Source: JBGTGG01 sp964398945
GTDB taxonomy: Bacteria > Bacteroidota > Bacteroidia > Cytophagales > Cyclobacteriaceae
Direction: 5' to 3'
Assembly (NCBI GenBank): GCA_964398945.1
Contig: CAYNOT010000003.1
Span: 124,001-188,000 of the forward strand
Length of the DNA stretch: 64,000 nt
Shown here: one piece after another, positions 1 through 8,208 of the stretch
Layout: each line of letters begins with the position of its first letter
Numbering within the stretch: the stretch's first letter is position 1
Notes under the pieces: model-generated
Seen by the model: the letters and a program-made list of their open reading frames with translations, nothing else
Told to the model about the DNA's origin: nothing
Databases searched by the model: none
Made by a program: the position numbers and the translations under genes

Positions 1-610
1 CCCCAACATTGGTACTTAGCCCTTTGCTGTGCAAAACACTTTTCAGGTGATGGAAAACTTCTGTACCCATCTGTAATGCTTGCGAAAAAGTTTTTGCTTT
101 TACCGGCATCACCATAAACTCCTGAAAATCGATGGAATTATCTGCATGGCTTCCACCATTCAAAATGTTCATCATCGGAACAGGGAGTGTTGTTGCGCCT
201 ACTCCACCGATGTAACGATACAACGGCATACCAGCATCCATGGCCGCAGCTTTGGCAATCGCTAAGGAAGTTCCAAGGATCGCATTGGCCCCCAATTTTG
301 ACTTGTTAGGCGTGCCATCCAATTCGATCATGATTTTATCAAGCAAGCTTTGCTCGTAAGCAGGAAACCCAACGATTTCAGCAGCAATTTTTGTATTGAC
401 ATTGTTAACGGCCTTCAATACACCTTTTCCTAAAAATTTCTTTTTATCGCCATCGCGAAGTTCAACCGCCTCGTGTGTTCCTGTGCTCGCTCCTGAGGGA
501 ACAGCAGCACGGCCAAATGCTCCGCTTTCGGTCATTACATCAACTTCGATTGTTGGGTTACCGCGACTATCTAAAATCTGGCGGGCATGGATACTTTCAA
601 TTAAACTCAT
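1..610 (-). CDS. eno: Enolase, N-terminal part (cut by window edge)
   Basis: Enolase converts 2-phosphoglycerate to phosphoenolpyruvate in glycolysis, in the cytoplasm. Reading the minus strand from the ATG at 610 gives about 203 residues that start MSLIESIHARQILDSRGNPT and contain the enolase N-terminal signatures GRAAVPSGASTG (about residues 32-43) and the substrate-loop region LNGGSHADN. The remaining half of the roughly 430-residue protein lies beyond base 1. It follows carA on the same strand with a gap of about 200 bases; rplQ-carA-eno is a gene order I associate with Bacteroidota. No truncation or frameshift is visible in the part seen. Confidence 0.96.
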   Translation of the reverse strand, partial: MSLIESIHARQILDSRGNPTIEVDVMTESGAFGRAAVPSGASTGTHEAVELRDGDKKKFLGKGVLKAVNNVNTKIAAEIVGFPAYEQSLLDKIMIELDGTPNKSKLGANAILGTSLAIAKAAAMDAGMPLYRYIGGVGATTLPVPMMNILNGGSHADNSIDFQEFMVMPVKAKTFSQALQMGTEVFHHLKSVLHSKGLSTNVG

Positions 611-640
611 TTTCTTGGATTTTAAGATTTAAGATTGGAT

Positions 641-787
641 GATTTAAGATTTTGTTTGTTCAAGGTTATAAGGGTGGCAGCAAAAATAGCAGTCAATTCA
701 TTTGATTCTTTGGTTAGGAAATCTAAGTCAAATTTACGTGTTCTATTTATCAATTCATTCTTATCCATTCGATCAAAATCTTAAATC
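641..787. repeat. Inverted and direct repeats of an AATCTTAAAT-type motif between carA and eno
   Basis: The carA-eno gap carries GATTTAAGATTTTG at 641-654 and its exact reverse complement at 774-787 (14-bp perfect arms, about 119 bases apart). Further copies of TTTAAGATT lie at about 620-635 and AAATCTTAAATCC at about 790-803. This is AT-rich simple sequence of a kind often found between Bacteroidota genes. No function is evident. Confidence 0.6.
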
Positions 788-807
788 GATAAATCTTAAA
801 TCCTAAA

Positions 808-1896
808 TTACAATTTTAACATTTCAACAAACTGATCAAACAAGTAACGCGAATCATGTGGTCCCGGGGAAGCCTCCGGGTGGTACTGAACAGAGAATGC
901 TTTCTTGTCCTTTCTACGAATTCCCATGATGGTATTGTCATTCAAATGCATGTGCGTTACTTCGATCGCATCATTGTTCTCAACATCTTTTTCACTGATT
1001 GCAAAGCCATGATTCTGGGAAGTCATCTCCCCTTTTCCTGTCAATATGTTTTTTACGGGATGGTTTAAGCCACGATGGCCATGGTGCATTTTATAAGTAG
1101 AGATGCCCGATGCTTCCGCTAATATTTGATGCCCGAGACAAATCCCGAAAAGGGGCCTGTCGACATCAAGGATTTGCTTTACCGTTTCAACAGCATATTC
1201 AGTAACGGCAGGGTCACCCGGGCCGTTTGAAATAAAATATCCGTCAGGATTCCAGGCCTCCATCTCTTCAAAAGAAGTTTTTGCAGGAAAAACCTGAACG
1301 TAACAACCACGGCTTGCCAGATTTGTTGCAATGCTTTTTTTAATTCCCAGATCCAGGGCAGCAACTTTGTAAGCCGCATTTTCATTGCCAACAAAATACG
1401 GTTTGGCCGAAGATACTTTAGAGGATAACTCAAGGCCTTCCATGCTCGGAACCTTCTTGATTTCCTCTTTTAGTTGTTCCGGTGATAGCACAGATGAGAT
1501 TATGGCATTCATCGCACCTTTACTCCTGATATGGCGAACCAACATCCGGGTATCAATTCCACCAATACCCACTACACCATGCTTTTCCAGGTATTGTTGA
1601 AGTGAATCTTTTGCCTCTTTTCTACTGAATTCTTTGGAGAAATCATTCACCACCAAACCACTGATCTTCGGGCTTTCTGACTCTTGTTCTTCATCAACCG
1701 TTCCATAATTCCCTATGTGCGCGGTTGTGTTTACTACAATTTGACCAAAATAGGAAGGGTCAGTATAAATTTCCTGATAACCGGTCATTCCGGTGTTGAA
1801 ACATATTTCACCACCTGAGGTCCCGGTTTTACCAATCGCGATGCCTTCCACCAACAGGCCATCTTCCAAAAGTAGATATGCTTTTTTGTCCATCAT
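808..1896 (-). CDS. carA: Carbamoyl-phosphate synthase, small (glutaminase) subunit
   Basis: The small subunit hydrolyses glutamine and passes ammonia to CarB for carbamoyl phosphate, the precursor of pyrimidines and arginine. The 362-residue protein has the N-terminal CPSase small-chain domain (LLLEDGLLVEG, then FNTGMTGYQEIYTDPSY) and a class I glutamine amidotransferase domain with the nucleophile elbow PLFGICLGHQ and the catalytic His-Glu in VQYHPEASPGP. The length is normal. Tandem ATGs open the frame (MMDKK); either could be used. carB is not in the window, so the large subunit must be encoded elsewhere. Confidence 0.97.
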   Translation of the reverse strand: MMDKKAYLLLEDGLLVEGIAIGKTGTSGGEICFNTGMTGYQEIYTDPSYFGQIVVNTTAHIGNYGTVDEEQESESPKISGLVVNDFSKEFSRKEAKDSLQQYLEKHGVVGIGGIDTRMLVRHIRSKGAMNAIISSVLSPEQLKEEIKKVPSMEGLELSSKVSSAKPYFVGNENAAYKVAALDLGIKKSIATNLASRGCYVQVFPAKTSFEEMEAWNPDGYFISNGPGDPAVTEYAVETVKQILDVDRPLFGICLGHQILAEASGISTYKMHHGHRGLNHPVKNILTGKGEMTSQNHGFAISEKDVENNDAIEVTHMHLNDNTIMGIRRKDKKAFSVQYHPEASPGPHDSRYLFDQFVEMLKL

Positions 1897-1915
1897 AAGT
1901 AGTTGCGTTCCATCG

Positions 1916-1923
1916 CAAAATTA
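1916..1923 (-). promoter_or_regulatory. Candidate -7 box upstream of carA
   Basis: On the minus strand TAATTTTG matches the Bacteroidota -7 consensus TAnnTTTG, 19 bases before the carA start. No clean TTTG -33 element is seen at 18-21 bases; the nearest is T-rich. It could let carA-eno be transcribed independently of the ribosomal operon, which has a terminator just upstream. Confidence 0.4.
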
Positions 1924-1991
1924 ACCGCTCTCGCGTAATGAAAAGAATAATACCGATCTATTTTCAAGTTTAGCAGCAATCGATTGTAGCG

Positions 1992-2029
1992 TATAAAAAA
2001 AGGGGTTGAATAAAAATCCAACCCCTTTT
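1992..2029 (-). terminator. Rho-independent terminator of the ribosomal-protein operon
   Basis: The arms AAAAGGGGTTG (1998-2008) and CAACCCCTTTT (2019-2029) form a perfect 11-bp stem with a 10-nt loop. On the minus strand a run of T follows (plus strand ATAAAAAA at 1993-2000). It lies about 25 bases after the rplQ stop and ends the rplC-to-rplQ operon. Confidence 0.9.
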
Positions 2030-2053
2030 GCGATTATTTATTGATTTTATCAA

Positions 2054-2608
2054 TTATTCTTCAGTCTTCTTCTTTGCAGCTTTCTTCTTAGCAGGCTTCT
2101 TTTCTGCGCCTTCATCAGTTCCCTCTGTTGCAGTTGCTTCAGTAGTCTCCTCTGTTGCAGCTTCTACAACCTCATCTGATTTTTTACCACTTTTTCTGCC
2201 TCTTCTTGTTCTTGCCTTTTTCACAACTGCCTCTTTTGTATAGATTTCATTGAAATCCACCAGTTCGATCAAGCACATTTCAGCATTGTCGCCAAGACGG
2301 GTATCGCCCAATTTAATAATCCGGGTATAGCCACCTTGACGCTCACCAACACGGCCTGCAACTTCACCAAACAACATTCCCACAGACTCCTTGTTTTGAA
2401 GATACGAGAATACGGTCCTGCGTGAGTGCATGGTGTCACTTTTGGCCTTTGTAATCAAGGGCTCAACATATTTACGAAGCGCCTTTGCTTTCGCTACGGT
2501 TGTAGTCATGCGCTTGCTTAAAATCAATGAGGAAGCCATATTGGAAAGCATTGCCTTCCTGTGATCGGATTTCCTGCCTAAATGATTTATTTTCTTTCCG
2601 TGTCTCAT
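2054..2608 (-). CDS. rplQ: 50S ribosomal protein L17 with Lys/Ala/Glu-rich C-terminal tail
   Basis: L17 belongs to the large ribosomal subunit. The N-terminal ~120 residues are the conserved domain (MRHGKKINHLGRKSDHRKAM and the following helices). The protein is 184 residues against about 120-130 in most bacteria; the excess is a low-complexity tail rich in E, T and A that ends in repeated KKPAKKK-type lysine/alanine blocks. Such tails are common on Bacteroidota L17. It is the last gene of the alpha block, six bases after rpoA, and is followed by the terminator. Confidence 0.97.
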   Translation of the reverse strand: MRHGKKINHLGRKSDHRKAMLSNMASSLILSKRMTTTVAKAKALRKYVEPLITKAKSDTMHSRRTVFSYLQNKESVGMLFGEVAGRVGERQGGYTRIIKLGDTRLGDNAEMCLIELVDFNEIYTKEAVVKKARTRRGRKSGKKSDEVVEAATEETTEATATEGTDEGAEKKPAKKKAAKKKTEE

Positions 2609-2613
2609 CTTAT

Positions 2614-3603
2614 TTAATCTTCATCAAGTTTGTACTTCGAAAGATCCATTCCGAAGGTTAGGTTTTTCTCAGCTACTAACTGCTCCAGCTCAGCAAGTGA
2701 TTTCTTTCCGAAGTTCCTAAACTTCATCATGTCTGAAATCTCAAGCCTTACTAAATCGCCAAGGCTTCTTACTTCAGCTGCTTTCAAGCAGTTGTAAGCG
2801 CGTACCGATAAGTCTAAGTCATGAAGGCCAGTCTTCAATAATTTGCGCATGTGAAGCATTTCCTCATCTACCTGCTCAATATCCTCGCCTTTATCAGTTT
2901 CCAATTCAATTGACTTATCAGAGAATAGCCTAAAGTGCTGGATCAATATAAATGCTGCTCCTTCAAGTGCTTTTTCCGGATGGATTGATCCATCTGTTTC
3001 GATATCGATAAGCAACTTTTCGTAGTCAGTCTTTTGCTCAACGCGCGTGTTTTCCACACTGTATTTAACATTCTTAACAGGTGTAAAAATTGCATCGATT
3101 GGAATAAATCCAAATACCTGCTCGTTTGGCTTGTTCTCTTCTGCCGGAAGGTATCCTCTTCCTTTTTCCATTGTTAATTCAATCTCAAAATTAACGGACT
3201 CATCCAACGTACAGATTACGTGCTCTGGGTTCAAAATTTCGAAAGCAGTAGAAAAGTTGGCAATATCACCAGCAGTGAAATGTTTTTGCTTTTTAATAGA
3301 AACAGTAATCTTGCTATCGAATGATTCAGAAACCTTTTTAAAGCGAACCATTTTCAAGTTCAAAATAATTTCCGATACATCTTCAACAACACCTTCAATG
3401 GTCGAAAACTCATGCAACACACCCGGAATCTTAATTCCAGTGATTGCATACCCTTCTAAAGAAGACAGGAGAATCCTTCTAAGCGCATTGCCAATGGTAA
3501 CTCCGTATCCTTTTTCAAGAGGTTTAAAGGTGAATAATCCATGGAAATCATCTGATTTCTCCATGACTACTTTTTCCGGCATTTGAAATGCTAATATTGA
3601 CAT
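2614..3603 (-). CDS. rpoA: DNA-directed RNA polymerase, alpha subunit
   Basis: Alpha dimerises to nucleate RNA polymerase assembly and contacts promoters and activators through its C-terminal domain. I start it at 3603 (MSILAFQMPEKV, 329 residues), because the alpha N-terminal domain begins there. An in-frame upstream start at 3648 would add 15 unrelated residues and run into rpsD. Conserved features include KPLEKGYGVTIGNALRRILLSS in the N-terminal domain and the helix-hairpin-helix alpha-CTD (LSVRAYNCLKAAEVRSLGDL ... FGKKSLAEL) near residues 260-315. It sits between rpsD and rplQ, the usual order. Confidence 0.97.
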   Translation of the reverse strand: MSILAFQMPEKVVMEKSDDFHGLFTFKPLEKGYGVTIGNALRRILLSSLEGYAITGIKIPGVLHEFSTIEGVVEDVSEIILNLKMVRFKKVSESFDSKITVSIKKQKHFTAGDIANFSTAFEILNPEHVICTLDESVNFEIELTMEKGRGYLPAEENKPNEQVFGFIPIDAIFTPVKNVKYSVENTRVEQKTDYEKLLIDIETDGSIHPEKALEGAAFILIQHFRLFSDKSIELETDKGEDIEQVDEEMLHMRKLLKTGLHDLDLSVRAYNCLKAAEVRSLGDLVRLEISDMMKFRNFGKKSLAELEQLVAEKNLTFGMDLSKYKLDED

Positions 3604-3628
3604 AGTGTTTTTGATTAACGCTAAAAGA

Positions 3629-4234
3629 TTATTTGGAATAAAGTTCAACGATCAATTGCTCGTTGATGTTCTCAGGGATATCAGTCCGTGGTGGCAATGT
3701 GATGAATTTTCCAACCATCTCATTTGCATCCCACTCAACCCAGTGATATTTTTTTGCTCCCTGTATTGACAATGCCTCTGTGATCACTTCTAAAGATTTA
3801 GAACGCTCACGTACACCAATTGCATCACCAGGCTTCAACGTGTAAGAAGGGATATTTACATTCTCTCCATTCACTTCAATGTGCTTGTGCAATACCAACT
3901 GACGGGCTGCCCTGCGTGTAGGGGCAATACCAAGACGATAAACCGTGTTATCAAGTCTTGCTTCCAAAAGCTGAAGCAAGTTTTCACCGGTAATGCCTTT
4001 CTTACGGTTCGCCAAATCAAATACTTTTGCGAATTGACGCTCCAATAATCCGTAGATATATTTCGCCTTTTGCTTTTCCATTAACTGGATAGCATATTCA
4101 GACTGCTTGCGTCTTCTTCCACGACCATGTTGACCAGGGCCATAGTTCTTTTTTTGAAGTGCTTTATTATCACCCAAGATTGGTTCATTGTACCTTCTTG
4201 AGATTCTTGCTTTCGGGCCTGTGTATCTTGCCAT
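3629..4234 (-). CDS. rpsD: 30S ribosomal protein S4
   Basis: S4 is a primary 16S rRNA-binding protein that organises the 5' domain of the small subunit. At 201 residues it has the normal length. The N-terminal domain (MARYTGPKARISRRYNEPI) contains no cysteines, so this is the zinc-free form. The S4 RNA-binding domain follows (LEARLDNTVYRLGIAPTRRAARQLVLHKHIEVNG, about residues 90-125). It lies in the alpha block between rpsK and rpoA. Confidence 0.97.
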   Translation of the reverse strand: MARYTGPKARISRRYNEPILGDNKALQKKNYGPGQHGRGRRRKQSEYAIQLMEKQKAKYIYGLLERQFAKVFDLANRKKGITGENLLQLLEARLDNTVYRLGIAPTRRAARQLVLHKHIEVNGENVNIPSYTLKPGDAIGVRERSKSLEVITEALSIQGAKKYHWVEWDANEMVGKFITLPPRTDIPENINEQLIVELYSK

Positions 4235-4294
4235 TTTTCTTCTATTAAAACTCTCGACTTGCGATCAACTCGCAATTCTCAAATCATATTTTAA

Positions 4295-4690
4295 TTATAC
4301 TCTTCTTTTCTTTGGAGGTCTGCAACCATTGTGTGGTAGTGGCGTCATATCCTTGATGGAAGTAACTTCAATGCCCGCTGACTGAATGGTACGAATCGCT
4401 GATTCCCTTCCTGCTCCAGGTCCCTTTACAAAGACTTCTACTTTGCGCATTCCAAGTTCAAAGGCTTTTGTAGCACAATCCTGAGCTGCCATTTGTGCAG
4501 CATACGGAGTGTTCTTTTTCGAGCCTTTAAAACCCATCTTGCCCGCAGATGCCCATGAAACCACCTGACCAGTTGAATTGGTCATGGAAACGATGATGTT
4601 ATTGAAGGTAGCTTTGATATGGGCTTCACCCACAGCTTCTACCACAACAACTCTCTTTTTAGCTTTATCTTTTCTTTTTTCAGCGGCCAT
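4295..4690 (-). CDS. rpsK: 30S ribosomal protein S11
   Basis: S11 lies on the 30S platform near the mRNA exit. The 131-residue protein has the family core (HIKATFNNIIVSMTN, GFKGSKKNTPYAAQ, FVKGPGAGRESAIR) and the C-terminal basic segment ending CRPPKKRRV. It lies between rpsM and rpsD, 28 bases after rpsM. Confidence 0.97.
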   Translation of the reverse strand: MAAEKRKDKAKKRVVVVEAVGEAHIKATFNNIIVSMTNSTGQVVSWASAGKMGFKGSKKNTPYAAQMAAQDCATKAFELGMRKVEVFVKGPGAGRESAIRTIQSAGIEVTSIKDMTPLPHNGCRPPKKRRV

Positions 4691-4718
4691 TACCTCTGTA
4701 TTTATATTTAACTAAATC

Positions 4719-5099
4719 TTATCCTTTCGTTGCCTTCTTCTTATTCGCAACAGTCTTACGTTTTCCTTTACGGGTCCGCGCATTGTTCTTGGTGGTTTGA
4801 CCACGAACCGGAAGGCCCTTACGATGGCGAAGTCCACGGTAACATCCGATATCCAACAAGCGCTTGATGCTCATCTGGATTTCAGATTTTAAAGAACCTT
4901 CAATCCTGAATTTTTCAGCGATAATTGAACGAATCAAATTTGACTCATCATCATCCCAATCCTTTACCTGCTTATCAAGGCTAACATTCGCCTCAGTAAG
5001 AATTTTTTGGGCGGACCGTTTACCAATCCCAAAAATGTAGGTTAGGCTAATTTCGCCTCTTTTGTTATCCGGAATATCTACACCAGCAATCCTTGCCAT
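4719..5099 (-). CDS. rpsM: 30S ribosomal protein S13
   Basis: S13 sits on the head of the 30S subunit and contacts the P-site tRNA and the 50S subunit. The 126-residue protein begins MARIAGVDIPDNKRGEISLT, and its helix-two-turn-helix contains CYRGLRHRKGLPVRGQ. It ends in the basic tail that reaches the tRNA (TRKGKRKTVANKKKATKG). It follows rpmJ, as in most bacteria. Confidence 0.97.
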   Translation of the reverse strand: MARIAGVDIPDNKRGEISLTYIFGIGKRSAQKILTEANVSLDKQVKDWDDDESNLIRSIIAEKFRIEGSLKSEIQMSIKRLLDIGCYRGLRHRKGLPVRGQTTKNNARTRKGKRKTVANKKKATKG

Positions 5100-5133
5100 T
5101 TCTTTATGGTTATTCGTTGTTTTATAATTCTTT

Positions 5134-5250
5134 TTATCCTTGTCTCTGCTTGAAACGTGGATTCTTTTTGTTGATCACGTATAATTTGCCATTGCGTCTG
5201 ATAATCTTGCAATCTGCGCTACGCTTCTTAATTGATGTCCTGATCTTCAT
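5134..5250 (-). CDS. rpmJ: 50S ribosomal protein L36 (zinc-free form)
   Basis: A 38-codon frame on the minus strand encodes L36: it starts MKIRTSIKKRSADCKIIRR and ends NPRFKQRQG, then TAA. Only one cysteine (Cys14) is present, so the Cys/His zinc ribbon of the C+ paralogue is absent; this is typical of Bacteroidota L36. It sits 7 bases downstream of infA and 35 bases before rpsM, the conserved infA-rpmJ-rpsM order. Confidence 0.96.
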   Translation of the reverse strand: MKIRTSIKKRSADCKIIRRNGKLYVINKKNPRFKQRQG

Positions 5251-5257
5251 TTCTTAA

Positions 5258-5476
5258 CTATTTGTATCTAAATACAATTCTTCCTTTTGTTAAATCATAA
5301 GGTGACATTTCCAGTCTTACCTTATCACCCGGTAAAATACGGATATAGTGCATCCTCATTTTTCCAGATATGTGCGCCAATACTTCGTGCCCATTCTCCA
5401 GTTGTACCCGAAACATGGCATTTGACAATGACTCTGTTATTGTTCCGTCTTGCTCAATTGACTTTTGCTTCGCCAC
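5258..5476 (-). CDS. infA: Translation initiation factor IF-1
   Basis: IF-1 binds the 30S A site during initiation. The 72-residue OB-fold protein has the expected MAKQKSIEQDG start, then FRVQLENGHEVLAHISGKMRMHYIRILPGDKV and the end KGRIVFRYK. The start at 5476 lies 40 bases inside the 3' end of map. That overlap is long, but the N-terminus matches the family closely, so I keep it. Confidence 0.96.
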   Translation of the reverse strand: MAKQKSIEQDGTITESLSNAMFRVQLENGHEVLAHISGKMRMHYIRILPGDKVRLEMSPYDLTKGRIVFRYK

Positions 5477-6249
5477 TTATAATTATAGTTTTCTTCAATA
5501 TACTTGTGCGTTGTCAAAATCTCCGGGCCGTCTTCCAAAATTGCTACCGTATGCTCAAAGTGCGCTGAAGGTTTCCGGTCAGCCGTGCGGATCGTCCATC
5601 CGTCACGTTCTTGAACAATACTCTTCGCTCCTGCATTGATCATCGGCTCTATTGCAATGACCATCCCTTCTACCAACTTCACTCCTTTTCCACGCTTTCC
5701 GTAGTTGGGAACTTCAGGATCTTCATGCAGGCTTTTTCCAACCCCATGTCCAACCAGCTCGCGAACTACACCGTATCCAAATCCTTCTACAAAGCTTTGG
5801 ATGGCATAACTCACATCCCCCATTCGATTTCCCGGTCTGGCCTCCTGTATTCCCAAGTGAAGCGCCTCGTATGTTCTTTCCAACAACAAGCGTACTTCCT
5901 CAGAAACTTCGTTCAATGGATAGGTATAAGCCGAATCACTGTGAAACCCTTTATAATGAACTCCACAATCAATCGAAATGATATCGTCCTCTTTTATCTC
6001 ATAGTCACCTGGAAAACCATGTACGACTACCTCATTGACAGAGATACACAAAGAAGACGGAAAGCCATTGTAATTCTTGAATGATGGAACCCCACCATGA
6101 TCGCGAATAAATGCTTCCGCTACCCTATCCAGTTCACTTGTTTTAACACCTGCTTTTATCAACCTGGCCACCTCACCGTGAGCCTTGCCCAAAATCTGGG
6201 CACCTTCTTTAATAAGTTGAATATCCGCTTGTGTTTTTAAGTGGACCAT
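5437..6249 (-). CDS. map: Methionine aminopeptidase, type I
   Basis: Map removes the initiator methionine from new proteins. It is a pita-bread-fold metallopeptidase. Metal ligands are visible in SIDCGVHYKGFHSDSAYTY (two Asp), GHGVGKSLHEDP (His) and IEPMINAG / HFEHTVAI (Glu). I choose the ATG at 6249 (MVHLKTQAD, 270 residues); an upstream TTG at 6270 lies inside secY. Its last ~13 codons overlap infA by 40 bases. Gene order secY-map-infA is standard. Confidence 0.95.
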   Translation of the reverse strand: MVHLKTQADIQLIKEGAQILGKAHGEVARLIKAGVKTSELDRVAEAFIRDHGGVPSFKNYNGFPSSLCISVNEVVVHGFPGDYEIKEDDIISIDCGVHYKGFHSDSAYTYPLNEVSEEVRLLLERTYEALHLGIQEARPGNRMGDVSYAIQSFVEGFGYGVVRELVGHGVGKSLHEDPEVPNYGKRGKGVKLVEGMVIAIEPMINAGAKSIVQERDGWTIRTADRKPSAHFEHTVAILEDGPEILTTHKYIEENYNYKWRSKSQLSKTEQ

Positions 6250-6256
6250 CCCAGCT

Positions 6257-7576
6257 TTAAGCTGCAGCAAATTGAGAACGCCCTTTTACTCTTCCTGATT
6301 TCATCATCCCTTCGTAATGCCTCATCAATAAGTAACTTTCTATTTGTTGAAGTGTGTCGAGAATAACCCCAACCATAATCAACAACGAAGTTCCTCCATA
6401 GAATTGAGCGAAGTTTTGGCCAACACCACCCCTTACTGCAAATGCAGGAAGGATTGCGATGATCACCAGGAACATTGATCCCGGAAAAGTAATTCGAGAT
6501 AAAACTGTATCTATAAATTCAGCAGTTTGAGCACCTGGTTTAACACCTGGCACAAACCCCCCATTTCTTTTTAAATTATCTGCAATATCAGTCGCATTGA
6601 TAGTGATTGCAGTGTAAAAGAAAGTAAAGACCAAAATCAAAAACCCAAACAAGGCATTGTATTGCCAGGATGTGAAATCCGCGAAGGTAGATCCTACATA
6701 CGCTCCGATATCACTATCACGCCAAAGGCCGGCCAACATGGATGGGATAAACATCAACGCCTGGGCGAAGATGATCGGCATTACACCGGCACTGTTCAAC
6801 TTCAACGGAATAAAATCACGTTTTCCGCCATACAACTTATTTCCAATCACCTGTTTTGCATACTGGATAGGGATTCTCCGGGTTGCCTGGGTGAGTAAAA
6901 TCACACCCATTACAACTGCAAACAACACCCCTAATTCAATGATCAGAAACAATGCTCCACCAATCTGCTTGTCTACCACTTCCGCAACAAAAGAGGATGG
7001 GAAGCGTGAGATAATACCAATCATAATCAACATGGAAATCCCATTTCCTATTCCCTTGTCGGTAATCCTTTCACCAAGCCACATACAGAACATGGTTCCG
7101 GCAATCAGGATGATTACTGAAGAAACATAGAAAAACATTCCCGGATCAATGATCGCATTTGGGATCGGGGCAATGGTTGCTTTTAAATAACTGAAGCCCT
7201 GGAAACCAGTGATGACAATGGTAAGCACGCGGGTAATTTGGGTAATCCGCTTTCTTCCGGATTCCCCTTCTTTTTGCATCTTTTGGAAATATGGGACTGC
7301 CACAGTAAGCAACTGGACAATGATGGATGCCGAGATATACGGCATAATCCCCAATGCAAAAATAGAAGCCCGGCTAAAAGCCCCTCCTAAAAATGTATTT
7401 AACAAATCGAAGATTCCTCCGGTAGCACCATCCCCCAAAAAATTAGGATCAACACCAGGAAGGACAATATATGATCCCAACCTGAAGATGACCAGGAATC
7501 CGATGGTATTCAGAATTCTAACCCGGAGATCCTCAATGGAGAAAATGTTCCTTATCGTGTCGAAGAATTTCTTCAT
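6257..7576 (-). CDS. secY: Protein translocase subunit SecY
   Basis: SecY is the channel of the Sec translocon in the inner membrane. The 439-residue sequence has about ten hydrophobic helices, the plug/TM2 region (GGIFDLLNTFLGGAFSRASI) and conserved PGTQ-like cytoplasmic loop elements (FVPGVKPGAQTAEFIDTVLSRITFPG). It starts at 7576, sharing one base with the rplO stop, so the two genes are probably coupled. secE of this complex is at 53547. Confidence 0.96.
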   Translation of the reverse strand: MKKFFDTIRNIFSIEDLRVRILNTIGFLVIFRLGSYIVLPGVDPNFLGDGATGGIFDLLNTFLGGAFSRASIFALGIMPYISASIIVQLLTVAVPYFQKMQKEGESGRKRITQITRVLTIVITGFQGFSYLKATIAPIPNAIIDPGMFFYVSSVIILIAGTMFCMWLGERITDKGIGNGISMLIMIGIISRFPSSFVAEVVDKQIGGALFLIIELGVLFAVVMGVILLTQATRRIPIQYAKQVIGNKLYGGKRDFIPLKLNSAGVMPIIFAQALMFIPSMLAGLWRDSDIGAYVGSTFADFTSWQYNALFGFLILVFTFFYTAITINATDIADNLKRNGGFVPGVKPGAQTAEFIDTVLSRITFPGSMFLVIIAILPAFAVRGGVGQNFAQFYGGTSLLIMVGVILDTLQQIESYLLMRHYEGMMKSGRVKGRSQFAAA

Positions 7577-8022
7577 TATTTCACTATTGTAGTGGTTCCT
7601 CCTACTTTCTCGATAGCTGCTGTTGCCGTTGCAGAAAATGCATGTGCTTCAACACTTACCTTCGATTTCAATTCACCTCTTCCTAAAACTTTAATTTTAT
7701 CATTCTTACCTGCCAAACCGTTTTCCATCAACACCTGGATGCTGATCGCGTCTGACTTTAATTTCTCAGCAAGTCCTTCCAACACATCAAGATTCAAAGC
7801 CTTGAAATATACTTTATTGAGGCTCTTGAATCCGAACTTAGGAACCCTGCGTTGCAAAGGCATTTGGCCACCTTCAAAACCAATCTTACGGGAATAACCA
7901 GAACGGGATTTTGCCCCTTTGTGTCCGCGACCGGCAGTACTACCACCTGATCCCTGACCTCTTCCAAGTCTTTTGTTAGTCCGGGTTGATCCGGTTGCCG
8001 GTTTTAATGTATGTAATCTCAT
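7576..8022 (-). CDS. rplO: 50S ribosomal protein L15
   Basis: L15 binds 23S rRNA late in 50S assembly. The 148-residue protein has the glycine/arginine-rich N-terminus (KRLGRGQGSGGSTAGRGHKG) and the L15/L18e C-terminal domain (VLGRGELKSKVSVEAHAFS). It lies between rpmD and secY, in the normal spc order. Confidence 0.97.
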   Translation of the reverse strand: MRLHTLKPATGSTRTNKRLGRGQGSGGSTAGRGHKGAKSRSGYSRKIGFEGGQMPLQRRVPKFGFKSLNKVYFKALNLDVLEGLAEKLKSDAISIQVLMENGLAGKNDKIKVLGRGELKSKVSVEAHAFSATATAAIEKVGGTTTIVK

Positions 8023-8023
8023 C

Positions 8024-8203
8024 CTAAATTTCCTTTACAGTAATCATGTGGTTTACCTTCGCAATCATACCGGCAATCTGTGGTGTCATTTCCACTTCTA
8101 CCGACCTGTTCATTTTTCCTAAACCAAGTGCCTTCATCGTAAGCTGTTGTCTTTCGGCCCGCTTGATGATACTTCTGGTCTGTGTGATTCTTACTTTTCC
8201 CAT
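8024..8203 (-). CDS. rpmD: 50S ribosomal protein L30
   Basis: A 59-codon frame on the minus strand fills the rpsE-rplO gap and encodes L30. It reads MGKVRITQTRSIIKRAERQQ, then LTMKALGLGKMNRSVEVEMT, and ends NHMITVKEI. This matches the short bacterial L30 family in length and in its KALGLGKMNR motif. Spacing to rpsE is five bases. Confidence 0.96.
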   Translation of the reverse strand: MGKVRITQTRSIIKRAERQQLTMKALGLGKMNRSVEVEMTPQIAGMIAKVNHMITVKEI

Positions 8204-8208
8204 TTCTC

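Noticed and set aside
3047..3586. A 179-codon plus-strand frame opposite rpoA
   Set aside because: Antisense shadow of a conserved gene, with no recognisable domain.
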